Below, piece by piece: positions 57,746 through 64,000 of a stretch of DNA of 64,000 bases. The DNA comes from Leptasterias polaris (lineage: Eukaryota; Echinodermata; Asteroidea; Forcipulatida; Asteriidae). Positions within the stretch are counted from its first letter, which is position 1. Every line of letters starts with the position of its first letter. Both the position numbers and the translations under genes were made by a program. The stretch spans positions 2,038,001 through 2,102,000 of the forward strand of contig JAZGTN010000042.1 in NCBI GenBank assembly GCA_037783415.1, written 5' to 3'. Below the pieces are notes generated by a model. It searched no databases. It saw nothing but the letters and a program-made list of their open reading frames with translations, and was not told the origin of the DNA.

Positions 57746-59382
57746 GTGAGTCAAGGTTTACGTATTAAGGATATGCAGCCGCGCAATTGTCATTCCTCCC
57801 TGCACCCAAAACAAAATATCCTTCTAGTTCTGGTTGAAAGTTGGGTGGCAGATTAAAAATCATCATTTCTAGGTCATTATAATGTCAGCAAAACTAGCAA
57901 AACTGCGGCAAGGTACTCCATTCATTCTTCATGGTCTGATTAGACTTCAACAGTTATGTGGCGAGATCCTTTTTGGCAAAGGTACCTCACTCAAAGATTT
58001 CGCTACTCCTGCTTCAAAGCTGTCTTTCATTGTGTAAAGCGTTTACCCAGAACCACTCAACGATAAAACAGAAATTTTTATGTCAGAAAATGACAAATCA
58101 GACAAGAGCATGATTCCATTCGAAAAGTTATGGGAAAGGCTAGACCACACTGGGTTTCGTCTTTCAAAATGCAAAATAAATAAAATACATCTCCTTTGAT
58201 CTTCTCATAACCCACTGAAGCCAAACTACGTGTTGCGTAACATTTTTAATTGTAAGAAGCATAAATGTTCACAGATTTACACATAACTTAAATGGTGTAA
58301 AGATGGTCTATGGTGAAAAACTTTGCTTGAAATATTGTTAACTCAAATGGTGTAGTTTTATAGTTTGGAGGAATTGAGTAAAACAGTTTAAACTTTTACA
58401 GGTTTTTTTTCCATGCATGGTGGGTCTAACAAAGTGCGGATAGTTGTTTTTGGCAATCACCTTTGTTGGAAAGCGCTATAAGTTGGTGTGTCTGAGTAAT
58501 TAAGCCTGTTTAGGTGTTGTCATTTTTTTCGGAACGATTTTTGTAGAGGTTCGTAACCATCCCTTACCCTAATAAATCCAACATGGGACCACCAGTGCAT
58601 CTCTACCAAAAACGCAATAGAAAGTTAATAATTTGTGAATGCGGGATGTTAATCAGCGATCTTATTCGACGTGTGTATTGGACCATCTGGAAGACCCCAC
58701 TAGAATTCCTTGCATTTTCGGGGAAAATTTAAGAGCCATTCTGACTTTGAAATGTCATTTTGTTTGATCACCCATAAGGTAGGCCTAATGTGTCGTACAT
58801 ATATTTTTTTTTTACCCTGCGCAATGTAGATGAAAGCACAAAAATATCAATTAGTTAATAACTTTTTGTTTTCAATAGATGTTGATTTTGTTCTCATTAA
58901 GCTCTCAGGGTTTTACGGATGCAAAACAAAAATATTTTTTATGAACGATTCTGGAGATAGGGCTACGTTGATAGTTACAAACCATTGGGACCAGGATACC
59001 TTTTCTTATTGTAAATTGGTGTAACTCAGCATGTGGCTGCTTATGACAAGTTTGTAAATAGACCATTCTATTATATAATTTGTTTGTGTGTGTTTGAGCT
59101 CGCAGTTGATTCTAGACAGTTAAATCCAATACACACAATGAATACCTGTATTATTTATTCAGTTGTCCTTTTGTGTTTGAATACTCTTATATGAGCACCT
59201 CAGCATGAAAAGAAAGAAAGAAAAACAATTCGGTTCAGAAAAATACTAATATAAAATAAATTAAAATGAAATAAAACTTAAAATACGTTGTTTTTGTACT
59301 TCCTATTGTCAATCTCGTCCAGGACTTTTGTTGGCCCATCCCATCAGCGGTGCGGAAACCCAAGAACTGTCTAATTCAACAG
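57694..59382 (+). CDS. Gene C: start of a third F5/8C-SRCR family gene (partial)
   Basis: Exons 57694-57745 and 59323-59382 encode the signal peptide and linker (MMSTVANSMLLLNALLIG, then LLLAHPISGAETQ). They match gene B in splice sites and phases. Exon 3, which would start the F5/8C domain, should lie shortly after 61038, but a transposon begins there and the window ends inside it. Whether the gene continues beyond the insertion cannot be seen. Intron 1 holds an extra copy of the 5' block (58250-58800) absent from gene B intron 1. Promoter and leader look intact, so transcription could still start here. Confidence 0.75.
58250..58800. repeat. Copy of the 5' block inside gene C intron 1
   Basis: Matches 31340-31990 and 56000-56580. 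Gene B intron 1 lacks it, whereas the gene A upstream DNA resembles this intronic copy in its continuation toward GCAAAACAAAA (20310). Confidence 0.6.
59323..59382 (+). CDS. Gene C exon 2 (signal end and linker)
   Basis: Acceptor GTCCAG, donor GTGATT, phase 1-1, 20 codons ending in TQELSNSTG. Confidence 0.85.
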
Positions 59383-59998
59383 GTGATTTCGTTTAATATT
59401 ACTCAGTTATTGTTACTATTTTATTTGGGGGTCGTTAGTTGTGTGTAATTGATCACAATGAAAATCTAAATAACTTTATATTAATATTTGATCATTATTG
59501 TTTTATTTGTATATTGTTTTTTACTGTGGTATATATTTTCGAAATAATTACTTGATAGTGACCATATTCAACTGGCGTCATCATCACAATAATCTTACGC
59601 GGTTGTGTTATTTTGGTAGTCATCGACCCTGTGTATTTTAATATAATGCACATTTTAGGTAACGCGTAGACTTGATTTCAAGTCTGAGATCGCGGTTATT
59701 TCTCTGCATCAGCAACGCAAAATTCCCCTGCAGATTTGCTATCACACGCTCTGTGATCGTAGGTTAAAGACGGATGTTAATCCACAGTGATTACACACTT
59801 ATTTATTATGAGTTGTATTGTGTGACGTGCAATATCATCATAGGTAACGTGTTAATGTTTTTGTCAACATAATGCTTATTTAAGAAAGATACAATAAAAG
59901 TCACATGTGAAAGTTTCAGCTGAATACAGTGTCTACTTGCTGAGAAAACAGGGGGGAAACATGTCACGGTATTTTCACACGGACTTCGAATCCATCCA

Positions 59999-60188
59999 TG
60001 GCACCATTTCATAGAGCTGCTTCAGCAGAAAATATTGCTTAACAATTGTCTGCTAAGCAGAAATAAGAAGGATACCAGTCAAAAATTATACATGTGTCAT
60101 GGTACTTTGGCTGGTAACCTTATTCTGGTAAGCGAAATGTTGCTGTGCTTAGCTACTTGTTGTGCTTAAACAGCTCTATGAAATTGGG
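59999..60188. mobile_element. MITE with TTTCATAGAGCTG ends (gene C intron 2)
   Basis: Orthologue of 34258-34447 at the same intron position. Confidence 0.65.
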
Positions 60189-60615
60189 CTCACGTTTAGC
60201 GAGGTGACAGCGGGACGGGTATCCAACCACATCTCTGACCGCAGCATTCACGAACGGACACCAACCTGAGAAATCTGAGAAACGAATCATCAATGAATCA
60301 TCTCCCAGATTCATTTTTGTTATTATATATTTTTGTTTTAATCAACTTGGGCATTTCAGACGAAATGTTTTCACAGGATGTGTATTAACTATAAAAAAAA
60401 TTATATAACAAGTAAGCTTTTGGGTAATAATTACTCATTTTCTTCGGGTCATATGACACTGCCTTTAAACCGTTTTGTGTTAAAATTGTAAACAATGGCG
60501 TCGTGACTCTTCAAATTAATGTGATTGTTTTGAACATACCGTACGATGTAATCCAGGCAAGAGAACAAGTTGTCATTGCTATGACAAATAAATATGGTTC
60601 TTAAAACATATTCTT

Positions 60616-61003
60616 CAAAGGCAAACTGTACCTTTTGTTTTTGGAACCGTTTGATTGTTTGTATTCTATATAAATGTTTGTATGTACAATAAAACTAACC
60701 TGTGGAAATTTCATTTCAAAAGGTGGTCGCGTTTTTGAGATATCACCGAAAAACCGGAGCGAATAATTTTATGTCCACGCAGGAAGAATAATCCCTATAT
60801 GATTATACAACAAATTCAAATTTGAAGAATAATCCCTATATGATTATACAACAAATTCAAATTTGAAGCATAAAATCTGATATATTTTTCCTCAACCACA
60901 TTACTTCAAATTGAAATGAATCAAAAGCTGCTGTACTTGTTACCAAGTAAGTTTTTGTTGCCACCAATTTTAAGAGTGATTACCAAACGTATATCTTCAC
61001 TTT
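60616..61003. mobile_element. MITE with AAAGGCA ends (gene C intron 2)
   Basis: Orthologue of 34874-35262. It has an internal direct duplication of about 43 bases (ATAATCCCTATATGATTATA at 60787 and 60826). Confidence 0.65.
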
Positions 61004-62528
61004 AATTAGTTAATAATGTTTACACTCATCTGTATTGTCAGGGGCGTCGATCGCTACTGAAAAGTAGGGGGGACGGGCGAGCAAGTCTTGAAAAAAAAAT
61101 CTTACATTATTTGCACCCCACTTACATCATTTTTACTTTTACATTTAATTTCTGTGTTACACTTGTTTCCTATTAGACTATAGGGCATCGTCCAAATATC
61201 TCTTCCATTATCAAGTTTCGTAGTCTCCGCAGGGGTATAACACAAAACCTTTATGAATTGGTTGATATTAGTGTGTCTAATACATAGCAAAAAAGTTCCC
61301 GCTGATAGGAGTCCTAAATAATGAGATAATCCATTAATTAATTTTAACCCTATTAGGGGCGGGGTTTCGAGAACTTACATGGAGGGGGAGAAATGTATCC
61401 CTCCATATTTTCTAAAGTTTATGACAGATTTTCAAGAAACTTGTCACAAATGTTCATTTTAACAAGTTGTACATGATTTCATTGAAATTTTTCAAAATAA
61501 TTGCCATTAAAGATTTTTTGGTCAGTTTTTGCCATTTTTTGGTCAAAAATACATTTTCCCCCCATAAATTACATATTTGTTGCCAAAGTCTTATCAAACT
61601 TGGCAAAGTTATTTATGTTGACATAGTCAATAGAATGTCCTCATATTTTATTGCTGGGATCACCATTGGGGGGCACTATTTGATCCAATCAAAACCAATT
61701 TAAGGATGAAGTGGGGGCACAAAAGTACCAGTAAATGTCACACTGAGTACTCTATATTTCAATTGATCCCCAAACTAACACACAATCACAAAGTACTATA
61801 GTTTTGTCAAATTTATTAATATAATTTAAAGTCATATTCTTTTCTTTTTGTACAGAATATTAGTTGTGTATTAAAAAAATTAAATATACACTTTGTTTTG
61901 GTTTATTTGTAGAATATCACAGATGTTTGTTTCAAATTAATTAACACTTTGTGTTAACTCCAGCCACGTGTACATGGACCCTTCCCGCACAAGTCCTTTG
62001 TATACAGCTTCAGGATTCAAGAAGCAGTAGAAGTAGTGTTTTATTACAATGTTTTTCTTAACAAATGAGTATCACGCTCGCTGTTAAAAAAATAAATATC
62101 CTTGTTATATTAAACTGTTGGTTTGCTAAGGAGTGAGCTGCTACAAGGTCGAATTCATTTTTGTGGTGCACATTTTCAAACAGAAAGAGTCCTCATGTTA
62201 GTGGGGAAAACATTACAAGTCTCTAATCTCATGTTAAAGTGTTGACATTCAAAATGTCCAATGACATCATTCAGGAGAAAAATGGATCTGTACATTTTTG
62301 AATGGGGATGTTTTGGTTCATATGAGACTTTTCAGAGCAAAATTTGAAACATGACATCATTGGATTTCAACAACTATGGGTCTTTACATTCCAAGGAGGA
62401 ATTTTTTCATCAGTCAAAAGTTAAAATTCAAGGCTGTTTTGATTGAATACCATCGAAAGTCAGGAATGAACCAAAACATCCCTGTACAGACAATGAGTAC
62501 ATCACCAAATTAATTTGACATAGGCTTT

Positions 62529-62701
62529 GAAAAGCGGTTGTCATGAAATGAATTGAAATTAATAAGATTGGACAGTTGTTTTAAAAGTAAAAGGAAAACC
62601 CACACTATTTCGGTGCATATCTGTGTGGATCATTGTGTTCTACTTTTAAAACAACTTTCCAACCTTATTGATTTCAATTCATTTCATAGCAATTGCTTTT
62701 C
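62529..62701. repeat. 61 bp inverted repeat inside the transposon
   Basis: Arms 62529-62589 and 62641-62701 pair along most of their length (GAAATGAATTGAAAT... and complement) around a 51-base loop. It lies downstream of the minus-strand ORF and could be a nested MITE or a 3' UTR hairpin. Confidence 0.75.
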
Positions 62702-63054
62702 ATAGCCCTTATCGCCCAATCCAATGAAGAGTGTCCCTTTAAAATATGACTGTTGGTAGGCATTGCCTGGCAAAGAAAATACCGAACTTAGTGACTGTTG
62801 GAGAATATTTGTTTGTCCATGTAATGGTCTAACAGGAAAAGTTCCATGTATCATGCCGCGTCCTATATGTAATCACCATCAACATCGTCGTCATCATAAT
62901 CCTCATGTTCAGTATCCTCGGCTGGTGGTCCAATGTTTTCACATTTATTGCACTGACACATATCAGTACATCTTAGCCCAAGTGATGCACAGCAGGTATC
63001 AATCAGTGTTAGGAGATTTGCACTTTGATTTCTTGCAAGTGCAGAAGGCCAGTT

Positions 63055-63936
63055 CTAAGACACTTTGAGGTGCTGGGGCCAAATCCATCCAATCAATCGT
63101 AAGCCATCGTCAGCCATTTCCCACCCATTACCCACTGGCGATGGTAGCGTTTGGAACTGCGTAAAACTCTGTTTGTAGATACTGGCTTGATAATTTGCCC
63201 TCAAAATATGCTTACGAAGCGAATCACGGTTAGGTGGCATGACATTTTCAGCTTTGGTTGCCATTTTAAGCAGATTATATCTGACCTCATTGACTGATGT
63301 GCAATCTTTCTTGCCATATAGTTGGCAAACGAATACTTCAAGTGCGCTGACCATCTCTTCTGTAACGTCAAATGAATTTCCAAGCATCTTGAAAGCCCAT
63401 GTCCATGTACACTCCTTCTGAAGAAGTTTGAAGGCTTTATGCTTTCCTTTGCCATATAATGAACTCACCGAATCGCATCCCGTAAAACAATGAAGGCCAA
63501 TTAGGGCATCTGTTGCAGTATCCCCAAGTTCACGTTGCACAGCTTGTACGTCAATGGTTCTGACTTTGTCTTCTCTGCCTGTGTGGAAATACAGCGGTGA
63601 ACCTATGTCTTTTGTAGTTGCAACAGCAATTACGAACACATCAGTATCTGGACTTCTGATGACTACAGGGGCATTATTTGAAGTTTTGGCTATATATTGA
63701 GCATGAAGGAACATCCTGGTATCGGTTTCTTCATGGTTGCAAAACAACTCTTGAACAGGCTGTACCTCGACTTGTCCATTGATCTGGATGGAATGGCATT
63801 GCTCATTAGTTGCAACAACCAAAGTGACACCCTTCAGTTCATTTACTTGGCAGTTTCCCCATTCATGTAACAGAAACTTAACAAGCTGATGCTTGTGATC
63901 GTAGCCCTCTTCTTTGTCTTTTTGCGTATGGCTCAT
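63055..63936 (-). CDS. Transposon ORF with FEN1/PIN-like acidic motifs (C-terminal part)
   Basis: About 293 residues, ATG at 63936 (an in-frame stop lies just upstream). Conserved-looking motifs in order are CNHEETDTRMFLHA, VIRSPDTDVFVIA and GLHCFTGCDSVSSLYGKGK. The acidic residues and their spacing resemble the catalytic E-x-x-D, D-x-D and G-x-D motifs of FEN1/PIN-fold nucleases; that assignment is my inference. I recall similar uncharacterised proteins as common in cnidarian and echinoderm genomes. The usual length is greater, so an upstream exon is likely; an acceptor TTTTTCTTGTTTCAG is present on the minus strand (ending at 63969). It is probably carried by the surrounding transposon. Confidence 0.65.
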   Translation of the reverse strand: MSHTQKDKEEGYDHKHQLVKFLLHEWGNCQVNELKGVTLVVATNEQCHSIQINGQVEVQPVQELFCNHEETDTRMFLHAQYIAKTSNNAPVVIRSPDTDVFVIAVATTKDIGSPLYFHTGREDKVRTIDVQAVQRELGDTATDALIGLHCFTGCDSVSSLYGKGKHKAFKLLQKECTWTWAFKMLGNSFDVTEEMVSALEVFVCQLYGKKDCTSVNEVRYNLLKMATKAENVMPPNRDSLRKHILRANYQASIYKQSFTQFQTLPSPVGNGWEMADDGLRLIGWIWPQHLKVS

Positions 63937-64000
63937 CACTCAAACTTGCACCACAGGACTGTCTCTCCTGAAACAAGAAAAATTGAATCATGAACATGTG

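Larger units (their letters stand above)
61039..64000 (-). mobile_element. DNA transposon (left end) inserted in gene C intron 2
   Basis: The gene unit shared with gene B stops at GTATTGT and is followed by CAGGGGCGTCG, a start typical of many invertebrate DNA transposon termini, and by G-rich sequence. The other end lies outside the window. The body carries a minus-strand protein gene (63055-63936) and a long inverted repeat (62529-62701). Superfamily not assigned. Confidence 0.6.

Overview
The window reads as nuclear DNA of a repeat-rich marine deuterostome invertebrate, most likely an echinoderm. The reasons are short exons split by long introns, secreted F5/8C (discoidin) plus SRCR genes in tandem, many MITE-sized repeats, LINE fragments, and no operons or bacterial-style gene packing. 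The species cannot be fixed from this sequence alone.

The only clear host genes are a tandem family on the plus strand. Gene A (exons 22159-27953), gene B (33086-41868) and gene C (57694 to beyond the window) share one plan: a signal-peptide exon, a short linker exon, three exons for one F5/8 type C domain, one exon for each of two SRCR domains, and a tiny stop exon. Gene B is complete by inspection, with eight exons, 1203 coding bases and 400 residues. In gene A the first exon was not found; the upstream DNA is repeat-filled. In gene C only the TATA box, exon 1 and exon 2 are visible, and a DNA transposon that starts near 61039 sits just where exon 3 would follow. The encoded proteins would be secreted, disulfide-rich and possibly ligand-binding (innate recognition or adhesion, by family knowledge).

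Layout. 1-18960: no convincing gene; a nest of long repeats, including a 3.48 kb tandem duplication, a 1.23 kb tandem repeat and a 119 bp repeat array, with recurring hairpin ends built on AGGTGTTCGG. 18960-22158: MITE-like elements and DNA shared with the 5' regions of genes B and C. 22159-29400: gene A and its downstream block. 29400-33085: spacer with a decayed LTR-retrotransposon gag and the gene B promoter. 33086-43260: gene B and its downstream block, with a 38 bp minisatellite and a tRNA-derived SINE in its introns. 43270-44011: 5'-truncated LINE absent from the gene A block. 44685-54950: about 10 kb of extra DNA in the B-C spacer that the A-B spacer lacks, holding a foldback element built of 21 bp repeats, a 3.9 kb terminal-inverted-repeat element rich in AACGTTG with a nested LINE, and an inverted pair of repeats. 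54950-57693: second gag remnant and the gene C promoter. 57694-61038: start of gene C. 61039-64000: DNA transposon carrying a minus-strand ORF with FEN1/PIN-nuclease-like acidic motifs.

Comparing the A, B and C units gives filled and empty sites for several insertions. That comparison is the strongest evidence for element boundaries in this window.
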